Shown one piece after another: positions 9,561 to 16,899 of a stretch of DNA of 64,000 nt. How positions within the stretch are numbered: position 1 is the first letter of the stretch; each line of letters begins with the position of its first letter. Under the pieces are notes generated by a model. It did not search any database, was not told the origin of the DNA, and saw only the letters and a list, made by a program, of their open reading frames with translations. The position numbers were made by a program, and so were the translations under genes. Source of the stretch: AC-38 sp033856025 (lineage in GTDB: Bacteria > Actinomycetota > Thermoleophilia > Solirubrobacterales > Solirubrobacteraceae); NCBI GenBank assembly GCA_033856025.1, contig JAWVFQ010000034.1:18160-82159 (forward strand), in the 5' to 3' direction.

Positions 9561-10142
9561 GTGGCGCGCACGGGGGACGACGTCCTCCTGGCCCGGCACG
9601 GTCAGACGGAGTGGAGCCTGTCCGGGCAGCACACCGGCACCACGGACATCCCGCTCACCGACGCCGGGCGCGAGCAGGCGCTGGCGCTGGCGCGGGCGCT
9701 GGCCGGCCGTGAGTTCTCGGTCATCCTGTCCAGCCCGATGGCCCGCGCGCTGGAGACATGCCGCCTCGCGGGCCTGGGCGACGCCGTCAGCGTGCGCGAG
9801 GAGCTGCGTGAGTGGGACTACGGCGAGTACGAGGGGATGACCACGGCGCAGATCCAGGCTCGGCGTCCCGGCTGGCACCTGTTCGACGACGGCTGCCCGG
9901 GCGGCGAGACGGCCGATGACGTGGGGGCCCGCCTGGACCCGGTCGTGTCCGAGCTGCGCCAGGCCGGCGGCCACGCGGCCGTGTTCGGCCACGGCCACTG
10001 CCTGCGCGTCCTGGCCGCCCGTTGGCTGGAGATGCCCGCCCGCGCGGGCGCCAGCTTCGCCCTGTCCACCGCCACCCTGAGCGTCCTCGGAGGCGAGCAC
10101 GACCGCCCCGCTGTATGGGCGTGGAACCAGGCCACGGCGTGA
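9561..10142 (+). CDS. Histidine phosphatase family protein (phosphoglycerate mutase-like)
   Basis: A 193-residue member of the histidine phosphatase superfamily. The catalytic motif is LARHGQTEW near residue 10, followed by TGTTDIPLTDAGREQA, REWDYGEYEG with the acid residue, and VFGHGHCLRVLAARWL with the second catalytic His. The relatives include 2,3-dependent mutases and many sugar- or nucleotide-phosphate phosphatases. Position between glucokinase and rpiA suggests a sugar-phosphate substrate, but that is inference. GTG at 9561 follows AAGGAG at 9544-9549. Its TGA overlaps the rpiA start as GTGA. Confidence 0.85.
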   Translation: MARTGDDVLLARHGQTEWSLSGQHTGTTDIPLTDAGREQALALARALAGREFSVILSSPMARALETCRLAGLGDAVSVREELREWDYGEYEGMTTAQIQARRPGWHLFDDGCPGGETADDVGARLDPVVSELRQAGGHAAVFGHGHCLRVLAARWLEMPARAGASFALSTATLSVLGGEHDRPAVWAWNQATA

Positions 10143-10783
10143 GTGCGGACGCGGAGAAGCGGGCGGCGGCCGAGGCGGCGGCGGAGCTGGTCGAGGACGG
10201 GATGGTCGTGGGGCTGGGGACGGGCTCCACGGTGGCGTTCCTGCTTCCGGCGCTGGCCGCCCGCGGGCTGTCGCTGCGCTGCGTCGCCACCTCGCCGCGG
10301 ACCGAGGAGGGCGCCCGCCGGGCCGGCCTGTCGGTGGAGCCCTTCGAGGACATCGAGCGGTTCGACGTGGCGATCGACGGCGCCGACCAGATCGCGCCGG
10401 ACGGCTGGCTCGTCAAGGGCGGCGGGGCCGCCCACACGCGCGAGAAGGTCGTCGCCGCCGCGGCCGACCGCTTCGTCGTGATTGGCGACGCGTCGAAGGT
10501 CGTCGACGCGATCGCGCCGCCCGTCCCGCTCGAGCTGCTGCGCTACGGCCTGCGCGCGACGCTGCGCGAGATCGGCGACGCCGCGCCCCGCGCGGACACG
10601 CCCGCGAGCCCCGACGGCAACGTGATCGCCGACTACACCGGTCCCGTCGGCGACCCGGCCGACCTCGCCGCCCGCCTGTCCGCGGTGCCCGGCCTCGTCG
10701 AGCACGGCCTCTTCCCACCCCCGCTGGTCTCCGACGTCCTGATCGGCCACGCCGACGAAGTCGAGCACCGAACCGTCACCTGA
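10139..10783 (+). CDS. rpiA: Ribose-5-phosphate isomerase A
   Basis: Interconverts ribulose-5-P and ribose-5-P. At 214 residues it is of normal length for RpiA. Key segments are VVGLGTGSTVAFLLPAL near residue 20, the catalytic DVAIDGADQI near 78, and WLVKGGGAAHTREKVVA near 92 with the conserved Lys and Glu. The GTG at 10139 overlaps the stop of the histidine phosphatase. It is the last gene of the pentose phosphate operon; a stem-loop follows 9 nt after the stop. Confidence 0.93.
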   Translation: MSADAEKRAAAEAAAELVEDGMVVGLGTGSTVAFLLPALAARGLSLRCVATSPRTEEGARRAGLSVEPFEDIERFDVAIDGADQIAPDGWLVKGGGAAHTREKVVAAAADRFVVIGDASKVVDAIAPPVPLELLRYGLRATLREIGDAAPRADTPASPDGNVIADYTGPVGDPADLAARLSAVPGLVEHGLFPPPLVSDVLIGHADEVEHRTVT

Positions 10784-10792
10784 GTCCACAGC

Positions 10793-10827
10793 GACCAATT
10801 AGCCGCGCTATGCGCGGTCAACTGGTC
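10793..10827. terminator. Stem-loop between convergent genes
   Basis: An imperfect inverted repeat with arms 10793-10807 and 10813-10827 around the loop CTATG; 12 of 15 positions are identical to the reverse complement. It lies between the rpiA stop and the end of the convergent glycosidase gene, so it may end transcription on both strands. There is no clear U tract. Confidence 0.5.
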
Positions 10828-12389
10828 ACGGTGGGCCCGTGCGCGCCGGGGAGGGGGACGCCGACGGGCGTCCAGGCGCCGTCGCGGCGGATCTGAAGGC
10901 GGTAGGTGGCGCGCGGATCCGCGGCCGCGATGAAGCCGAAGACGCCGTCCTCGGTGGTCGTTTCTTGGCGAACCGGGCGTCCGTCCGCGGTGATCCGGAC
11001 CAGCCGGCGGCCGGTGCCGGGCCGCGCCCGGCCCCAGAAGCGCACGCGGCCCGGCCCGGCGCGCGACGCGGTGAGCGGGTAGGCGAAGGCGCGCATCGCC
11101 GGCTTGTCGGTCCCGTCCGGCAGCTCGAGGCCGGATTGGAAGTCGCCCCAGCGCTCGCGCTCCGTGACGCCCGGCCGCTCGGGCAGGTCGCGGAAGAGGA
11201 ACTGGGCGAACGAGCGCACGCGGGGGTCGGCCAGCGCGATCGCCTCCGCCTCGGGCAGCCAGCGTGCCTGCTCGGCCAGGGACACCGGCTGGGTGGGGTC
11301 GGGCGGGCTGGTCTCGTAGCCGAACTCCGTCACCCACAGCCCCAGCCTCGATCGCGTCCGCCCGGCGGCGTGCAGGCGGTCGAGCAGGTCGGCGAGCCGA
11401 CCCTGGTCGGCCAGGACCGCGGTGTCGGGGTCGGGGTCGCCGGCGTCCGGCGGGCGGCGCGGGGCGTAGGGGTGGTGGGCCCAGCCGTCTCCCGGCAACG
11501 GGCTGAAGCGCGCGCAGTCTCCGTCGCGGAGCGGCCGCAGCGCCGCGTCCACGCAGGCCAGCTCACGCAGGAACCTCAGCGGCGGGACCTGGTCGGTCCG
11601 CGCCGAGGGAGCGCTCGTCCCCAGCGCCGCCGTCCCCCCGATGAGAACGACCGCCCGCGGGGCGGCCGCTCGGATCCGCGGCACCGCCGCGTAGACCATC
11701 GCCCGATACGCGTCCGCCGACGCCACCTCCCACCCACCCGACCCGCCGCCGGAAGGCCGGCCGCCGCCCAATCTCCTCCGGGCGCCCGCCTCGCCGGCGA
11801 ATTGGCCCGTTCTTCGCCACTGGGGGCGGAGGAACACCTGGTAGTTGGGCTCGTTCCAGATCGTGTAGGCGGCGGCGCGGTCGCCGTAGCGCCGGGCCAC
11901 CGCGGCGCTGAAGTCGGCGAAGGCGGCCGGGTCGATCCCGTCGCGCTGGCGGTCGGGCTCGGGCGACGGACGGGCGACCGCCCAGCGCGGCGCCCAGAAG
12001 CCGATGTCGATCGAGACCTCCAGGCCGGCGTCGCGGGCCTCGTGCACGGCGCGGTCGAGCCTGTCCCACGCGCCCGGGGGATAGGCGCCCGGGTCGGAGG
12101 CGTCGAACCGTGGCCGCGCGGCCGACAGCGGCGCCGGGGCGATGAACGACCAGTTCGCCGTCACGCGCAGCCAGTCCACCCCGAGGCCGCGCAGCACCCG
12201 CACGGTTCGGCGCACCTCGGCCGTGGACCGGTGCAGGACCTGGGCGTCGTCCTGCACGATCGTGGGCCGCGACGTCGCCGAGCGCGGGGCCTCCTCCTCG
12301 CCGCCCGGCCACAGGACCAGCCCGACCGCGAAGGCGCCGCCCGCGACGAGCAGACCGGTCACCACCACCCACGCGCGGCGCGAGAGCAT
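10818..12389 (-). CDS. Membrane-anchored or secreted glycoside hydrolase-like TIM-barrel protein
   Basis: A 523-residue protein. The N-terminal hydrophobic segment (VVVTGLLVAGGAFAVGLVL, ~residues 7-26) is a signal anchor or signal peptide. The body resembles clan GH-A glycosidases: VDWLRVTANWSF, a putative acid/base Glu in YTIWNEPNYQVF and a putative nucleophile Glu in LGLWVTEFGYETSP. The C-terminal ~90 residues look like a small beta domain. I chose ATG 12389 rather than the longer open frame because hydrophobic residues follow directly and a TACGCT box lies 9 nt upstream. Substrate unknown. It has no same-strand neighbour close by. Confidence 0.75.
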   Translation of the reverse strand: MLSRRAWVVVTGLLVAGGAFAVGLVLWPGGEEEAPRSATSRPTIVQDDAQVLHRSTAEVRRTVRVLRGLGVDWLRVTANWSFIAPAPLSAARPRFDASDPGAYPPGAWDRLDRAVHEARDAGLEVSIDIGFWAPRWAVARPSPEPDRQRDGIDPAAFADFSAAVARRYGDRAAAYTIWNEPNYQVFLRPQWRRTGQFAGEAGARRRLGGGRPSGGGSGGWEVASADAYRAMVYAAVPRIRAAAPRAVVLIGGTAALGTSAPSARTDQVPPLRFLRELACVDAALRPLRDGDCARFSPLPGDGWAHHPYAPRRPPDAGDPDPDTAVLADQGRLADLLDRLHAAGRTRSRLGLWVTEFGYETSPPDPTQPVSLAEQARWLPEAEAIALADPRVRSFAQFLFRDLPERPGVTERERWGDFQSGLELPDGTDKPAMRAFAYPLTASRAGPGRVRFWGRARPGTGRRLVRITADGRPVRQETTTEDGVFGFIAAADPRATYRLQIRRDGAWTPVGVPLPGAHGPTVTS

Positions 12390-12398
12390 CGGCCGCGG

Positions 12399-12404
12399 AG
12401 CGTA
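12399..12404 (-). promoter_or_regulatory. -10 box of a putative leaderless promoter (glycosidase gene)
   Basis: TACGCT read on the minus strand, 9 nt before the ATG at 12389. No ribosome binding site lies in between. It fits the TANNNT pattern seen before many genes here. Confidence 0.5.
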
Positions 12405-12450
12405 GAGGCCACGCCGCGCCTCCGCCGCGGGCACGGACCGACCCGTTAAC

Positions 12451-12492
12451 GCACCACGGGGCGGATCTTTTTGTCGATCCGCCCCGTGGCGC
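12451..12492. repeat. 17-bp inverted repeat between divergent genes
   Basis: Arms 12451-12467 and 12476-12492 match at 16 of 17 positions around the loop TTTTTGTC; the core is CCACGGGGCGGATC. It lies 62 nt upstream of the glycosidase start and 153 nt upstream of the response regulator start. It may be an operator or a strong RNA hairpin. It is not a plausible terminator for either divergent gene. Confidence 0.6.
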
Positions 12493-12645
12493 TGATGGAA
12501 TGTGATGCGGTTTGGCCCACGAGCAGTTTCGACCCGGGGCGGCACCCGACCCATCCACCCGGCGGACGATTGGGTGTCGACCTCGCATCCTTCGTTTGCA
12601 CGTCATCAATCTGCGGTGGCGAGTCCCCGTGCTAGAAACCGGGCC

Positions 12646-13293
12646 GTGAGCAAGGGACACGAGCGCACGGGAGTCGTCGTGGCCGACGACCATCCTCTCT
12701 ACCGGCGTGCGGTCACCGAGGCGATCAAGTCCCGCGCCGACCTGGAGTTCGTGGCCGAGGCGGGCGACGGCCGGGCGGTCCTGGAGATCATCCGCGCCGA
12801 GCAGCCCGACGTGGCGCTGCTGGACATCCGCATGCCCGAGCTCGACGGCCTGGAGGTCCTCAACGCGGTGGTGCGCGACAACCTGCCCACGCGCATCGTC
12901 TTCCTGACCGCCCACGTCGACAGCGCCAGCGCCTACGCCGCCGTTGGCGCCGGCGCGGCGGGCTACCTGGCCAAGGAGGCCAGCGCGGAGACCATCTGCG
13001 ACGCGATCGCCGCGGTGTCGCGCGGCGAGACGGTCCTGGCGCCCGAGGTGCAGGCAGGGATCGCGCGCGAGATCCGGCTGCGCTCCGGTGAGGAGCGCCC
13101 CGTGCTGACCGGCCGCGAACGCGAGATCCTCGCCCTGACCGCCGACGGGCACTCCGCACCCGACATCGCGGAGAAGCTGACGCTGAGCCCGACCACCGTG
13201 CGCACGCACCTGCAGCACCTCTACGACAAGCTCGGCGTGTCCGACCGCGCCGCCGCGGTCGCCGAGGCCATGCGCCGCGGGCTGCTCGAGTAG
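12646..13293 (+). CDS. NarL/LuxR-family response regulator
   Basis: A 215-residue two-component response regulator. The receiver domain (~residues 6-122) has the acidic pair VVADDHP, the phospho-acceptor Asp in VALLDIRMPELDG and the conserved Lys in GYLAKEAS. The LuxR-type helix-turn-helix (~residues 148-210) reads LTGREREILALTADGHSAP followed by LSPTTVRTHLQHLYDKL. I chose GTG 12646 because the upstream extension has no family similarity. The convergent gene, 6 nt beyond its stop, encodes a NarX-type histidine kinase that is its likely partner. Confidence 0.92.
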   Translation: MSKGHERTGVVVADDHPLYRRAVTEAIKSRADLEFVAEAGDGRAVLEIIRAEQPDVALLDIRMPELDGLEVLNAVVRDNLPTRIVFLTAHVDSASAYAAVGAGAAGYLAKEASAETICDAIAAVSRGETVLAPEVQAGIAREIRLRSGEERPVLTGREREILALTADGHSAPDIAEKLTLSPTTVRTHLQHLYDKLGVSDRAAAVAEAMRRGLLE

Positions 13294-13299
13294 CCGCCC

Positions 13300-14850
13300 T
13301 CAGCCGGGAACGAAGAACTCGACGGTCGTGCCCCGGCCGGGTTCGCTCTCCAGGCGCCACCACCCGCCCGCCGCCTCGGCGCGCTCGCGCATCGTCCGCA
13401 GACCCATGTGGCCGGGCCTCGGCGACGCCGTCGCCGTGTCGAACCCCCGCCCGTCGTCCTGCACCCGGACCCGCACGCCGCCGTCCTGGGACGCCAGGGT
13501 GACGTCGATGTGACCGGCCTGCGCGTGCTTGGCCGCGTTGTTGACCGCCTCGATGGCGATCCGGTAGGCCAGCGCGCGTGGCTGCCCGGCAAGCTCGCCG
13601 TCCAGCTCGCTGCGCAGCGACGCCTCCGGCCCCCACACCCGTCCGACCTCCTCCACGTACTGGGTGAGCGCCACGGCCAGCCCGGACGTCTCCAGCGCCG
13701 GCGGGTTGAGCTGGAACATCAGGTGGCGCAGCCGGGTCACCGCCGCCCGGGCCGACTCGCGCGCCTCCGCCATCCGTCCGCGCAGCCCGTCGTCGGTCAG
13801 CTTCGCCTCGAGCATCTCCAGGCGCAGGAGCAGCGCGGCCAGGGCCTGGATCGAGTCGTCGTGGATGTCCTCGGCGATGCGCTGGCGCTCCGCGTCCTCG
13901 GCGGCCACCAGCTCGGACAGCAGCCGGCGGCGCTCGTCGCCGGAGCGCTCGGTCTCCGCCTCGCGGTCGGCGACCGCGCCGCGCAGCGGCCGGGCGACCA
14001 GCAGGTCGGCGAGCAGGAACACCAGACCGACCGCCAGCAGCGCGACCAGACCGAGCACGATCAGGGTGCGACGCAGGGCCCGGTCGGCCGGCGCCGTCAG
14101 GTCGGCCCGCGGCAGGCCCGTCGCCACGACGAGTGCCCCGGCCGCGGGGCGGTCGAAGCCGTAGATCCGCCGGACCCCGTCCAGGCCGGCCACGTCGGCG
14201 TCGCGCGCGCCCGTCCGCGCGGCCCGCCCCAGGGGCGTGCCCGACACGGAGCGCCCGAGCGTGCCCGGCAGCGCCGGATGGCGCGCCAGCAGCACGCCGC
14301 CGCGTGCCAGCAGGACCAGCGACGCCTGACGCGGCAGGCCCGCGGATGCGCCCAGGCGGTCGAACACCCGCAGGTCCAGGACCGCCGCCACCGCGCCGCC
14401 GCCCGGCCGCGGGACCGCCACCACCAGCCGGGGCCGGCCGCCCCGCGCGTCCACTCCGACGGCGCCGCGCCGCCCCGGCCGCAGCGCCCGGAACCACGCG
14501 GTCCCGGCGACCGATCCCGCCGGCACCCCGGCCGCGCAGCGCAGCCGCCCGTCCGGCCCCGCGACGAGGAGACCGCGCGCGCCGCCGCCGCGCCGCAGCT
14601 CGACGCGCAGCGCCCGCGCGCAGCCGGCCGCGTCCGCGGGCGGCGTGAGCGATCGCAGGCGCTCCGTCGTGGAGTCCACGCGCTGGTCCACCCACCCGCC
14701 GGCCAGCCGGGCCAGCGCGCGCACGTCGCCGCGCGCCTGGTCCAGCGAGGCCTCGCGCGTCTGGCGGGCGTTGACGAACGCCACGACCAGCAGCGGGACC
14801 AGCGGGACCAGGGTCATCGCGAGCAGCCGGATCCGCAGGGCCCCGATCAT
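13300..14850 (-). CDS. NarX/DegS-type sensor histidine kinase
   Basis: A 516-residue membrane kinase. The first transmembrane helix is at ~10-26 and the second at ~278-300, enclosing a ~250-residue extracytoplasmic sensor region. A coiled linker leads to the HisKA_3 dimerisation helix with the phospho-accepting His in ERQRIAEDIHDDSIQA. The ATPase domain shows IEAVNNAAKHAQ (N box) and VQDDGRGFD (G1), then GHMGLRTMRERAE. It probably phosphorylates the adjacent convergent response regulator. The stimulus is unknown. The ATG at 14850 is divergent from the M20 peptidase with only 20 nt between the starts. Confidence 0.92.
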   Translation of the reverse strand: MIGALRIRLLAMTLVPLVPLLVVAFVNARQTREASLDQARGDVRALARLAGGWVDQRVDSTTERLRSLTPPADAAGCARALRVELRRGGGARGLLVAGPDGRLRCAAGVPAGSVAGTAWFRALRPGRRGAVGVDARGGRPRLVVAVPRPGGGAVAAVLDLRVFDRLGASAGLPRQASLVLLARGGVLLARHPALPGTLGRSVSGTPLGRAARTGARDADVAGLDGVRRIYGFDRPAAGALVVATGLPRADLTAPADRALRRTLIVLGLVALLAVGLVFLLADLLVARPLRGAVADREAETERSGDERRRLLSELVAAEDAERQRIAEDIHDDSIQALAALLLRLEMLEAKLTDDGLRGRMAEARESARAAVTRLRHLMFQLNPPALETSGLAVALTQYVEEVGRVWGPEASLRSELDGELAGQPRALAYRIAIEAVNNAAKHAQAGHIDVTLASQDGGVRVRVQDDGRGFDTATASPRPGHMGLRTMRERAEAAGGWWRLESEPGRGTTVEFFVPG

Positions 14851-14858
14851 CAGGACCG

Positions 14859-14865
14859 TAGTATC
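14859..14865. promoter_or_regulatory. Overlapping divergent -10 boxes (kinase / M20 peptidase)
   Basis: On the plus strand TAGTAT (14859-14864) ends 6 nt before the GTG at 14871. On the minus strand GATACT (14865-14860) ends 9 nt before the ATG at 14850. The two hexamers overlap by five bases. Neither start has a ribosome binding site, so both transcripts are probably leaderless. Confidence 0.55.
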
Positions 14866-14870
14866 GACCC

Positions 14871-16010
14871 GTGCACGGCTCGACCTGGGTGAGCGAGGCG
14901 GCGGAGCGGATCGCCGCCCGGGCCGAGCGGGAGCTGGAGGCGCTCGTGGCCGTGTCCTCGCCCTCCGGCGACCGGCACGGCGCGGAGGAGGCGCTGGCGG
15001 TGTGCGCGGCCCTGCTACCCGACGGCGTGGAGGTCGAGCGGCCCGACTGCTCGTCGCCCGGCCACGCGCCCGACCTGCTGGCGCGGCTGCGCGGGACGGG
15101 GACCGGCCGCGTGCTTCTGCTCGGCCACGTGGACACGGTGGTCGCGCACTCCGAGCACCGGTCGCTGACCCGCGAGGGCGAGCGCCTGGCCGGCTCGGGG
15201 ACCGTGGACATGAAGGGCGGCGTCGTGCTGGCGCTGGGCGTGCTGCGCCGCCTGGCCGAGGAGCCCGCCCGCTACGCGCAGGCCGCGCTGCTGCTGGTGT
15301 GCGACGAGGAGTGGCGCACCGCTCCGTTCGCCCACGCCGAGCGCTTCCGCGGCTGGGACGCCTGCCTGTGCTTCGAGGCCGGCCAGCAGGCGCCCGGGGG
15401 CGCCGAGGGCGTGATCGTCAAGCGCAAGGCGGCGGGGACGCTGAAGGTCACGGCGACCGGCGCCTCCGCGCACTCGGGCTCCGCGCCCGACCGGGGCCGC
15501 AACGCGCTGCTGGCGCTCGCGCGCGCCGCCGAGGCGGTGGCCGCGCTGCACGCGCCCGACGGCCCCGACCGGCTCACCGCGGTCCCGACCGTCATGCGCA
15601 GCGGGGACGCGTTCAACGTCGTCCCCGCCGAGGGCGAGCTGTTCTGCGACCTGCGCGCCGACGACGCCGCCGCGTTCCAGGCCGCCCTGCGTGCCCTGCC
15701 GCCCGAGGTCGGCGGCGCCACCCTGCACGGCGAGCTCGTGCGGGTGTGGCCCGGGATGGACAGCCGCGAGCCGACCGCGCCGCTGCTGGCCGCGGCGAGC
15801 GAGCTGCTGGGACGCCCGGTCGTGGCCACCGCCCGCGGTGGCGCGAGCGACGCCAGCCACGTGGCGGGGGTGATCCCCGTGACGGTGGACGGGCTCGGGC
15901 CGCGCGGCGGTGGCGCCCACTCCCCGTCCGAGCACGTGCTCACGCCTACGCTGCGCCAGCGGGCGGAGGTGGCGCTCGCCGTGACCGCCGCCGTGCTCGC
16001 AGCGCGCTGA
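14871..16010 (+). CDS. M20-family metallopeptidase (carboxypeptidase G2-like)
   Basis: A 379-residue zinc peptidase of the ArgE/CPG2 type. The metal ligands are visible: His in LLLGHVDTVV, bridging Asp in GSGTVDMKGG, the Glu pair in VCDEEW, an acidic ligand in LCFEAGQQ, and the C-terminal His in GAHSPSEHV. The dimerisation domain (~165-280) includes GASAHSGSAPDRGRNA. It probably cleaves an acyl-amino acid or dipeptide, but the substrate is not deducible. GTG 14871 is preferred; GTG 14889 is an alternative. Its 3' end overlaps the convergent PAP2 gene by 65 nt. Confidence 0.88.
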   Translation: MHGSTWVSEAAERIAARAERELEALVAVSSPSGDRHGAEEALAVCAALLPDGVEVERPDCSSPGHAPDLLARLRGTGTGRVLLLGHVDTVVAHSEHRSLTREGERLAGSGTVDMKGGVVLALGVLRRLAEEPARYAQAALLLVCDEEWRTAPFAHAERFRGWDACLCFEAGQQAPGGAEGVIVKRKAAGTLKVTATGASAHSGSAPDRGRNALLALARAAEAVAALHAPDGPDRLTAVPTVMRSGDAFNVVPAEGELFCDLRADDAAAFQAALRALPPEVGGATLHGELVRVWPGMDSREPTAPLLAAASELLGRPVVATARGGASDASHVAGVIPVTVDGLGPRGGGAHSPSEHVLTPTLRQRAEVALAVTAAVLAAR

Positions 16011-16899
16011 CCGCGGCGAACACCGCGCCGGCCGCGAGCCAGCCGGCCAGGATGTCGGACACGTAGTGCTCGCCCGTGTAGACGAGGGTGAGCGCCATCG
16101 CCAGCGCGTAGGCGCCGAGCCCGAGCCGCGCCCACGGTCCCGCGCCCCAGAAGAAGAGCGCCAGCAGCATCGGGTAGGCCGCGTGCAGCGATGGGACGGC
16201 GGCCTCCTGGTTGTAGAACTCGCCGCGGTTCTCGAACAGCGCGGCGGCCGGCTGGATACCCACGTGTCCCCACATGCCGGCGATCGTGCGCGGCACGGCC
16301 TCGATCTGGCCGTTCCAGGCAGCCAGCCACGGCGGGACGGCGGGGAAGAGCACGTAGGTCACGAACCCCACCGTGGCCAGCGCGACGACGAGCGTGCGGT
16401 ACTCGCGAAACCGCGGGTAGGAGACCCGCCACAGGATCGCCAGCACGCTCAGCGTGACGAAGAAGTGCGACAGGTAGACCGCGAAGCCGGCGTAGTCGTA
16501 CCAGTGCGCGACGCCGGCGTCGTGGAACGCGTGCTGGAGCGAGACGGTGGGGATGTGGCCGCCGAAGAGGAAGCGGTCGACGTCCAGCTGGGGGGAGGTG
16601 TGCGGCGAGATCCCGATCGCCTCGCGCACCGGCCGCGACAGGTCGTAGCAGAGCAGCACCACCATCAGCGGGAGCCAGTCCACGACCACGCCGCGGGCCC
16701 AGCGCACCGGGTCGGCCAGCGAGACCGCCAGCAGCCCGACGAGCATCCAGCCGAACAGCCAGTCGCGGGAGAGGATCAGCCCTTTGGTGGCGACGAGCGC
16801 GGCGGAGGCCGCCACGAACACCGCGGCCCCCGCGACGGTGATGAGGCGCGCGCGGCGCGCGCGCAGGTCAGCGGAGGTGGCGGCGGATCTCGACGGCAT
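15946..16899 (-). CDS. PAP2-family membrane phosphatase
   Basis: A 317-residue integral membrane protein with about six hydrophobic helices. The PAP2 signature is AAVPSLHAAYP near residue 240 and YTGEHYVSDILAGW near 283, with the catalytic histidines. It resembles the inositolphosphotransferase/aureobasidin-resistance branch, suggesting a lipid-linked or inositol phosphate substrate. Its ATG lies 32 nt inside the upstream GT-C mannosyltransferase-like gene, so the two form an operon and may act in the same glycolipid pathway. The ~20 C-terminal residues are Arg/Pro-rich. Confidence 0.85.
   Translation of the reverse strand: MPSRSAATSADLRARRARLITVAGAAVFVAASAALVATKGLILSRDWLFGWMLVGLLAVSLADPVRWARGVVVDWLPLMVVLLCYDLSRPVREAIGISPHTSPQLDVDRFLFGGHIPTVSLQHAFHDAGVAHWYDYAGFAVYLSHFFVTLSVLAILWRVSYPRFREYRTLVVALATVGFVTYVLFPAVPPWLAAWNGQIEAVPRTIAGMWGHVGIQPAAALFENRGEFYNQEAAVPSLHAAYPMLLALFFWGAGPWARLGLGAYALAMALTLVYTGEHYVSDILAGWLAAGAVFAAVSALRARRRSRRAPPPPAGAA

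Noticed and set aside
10793..10827. Stem-loop after rpiA as a third copy of the DUF559-associated palindrome
   Set aside because: Its sequence (GACCAATTAGCCGCG arms) is unrelated to the ATGACCGGC half-site.
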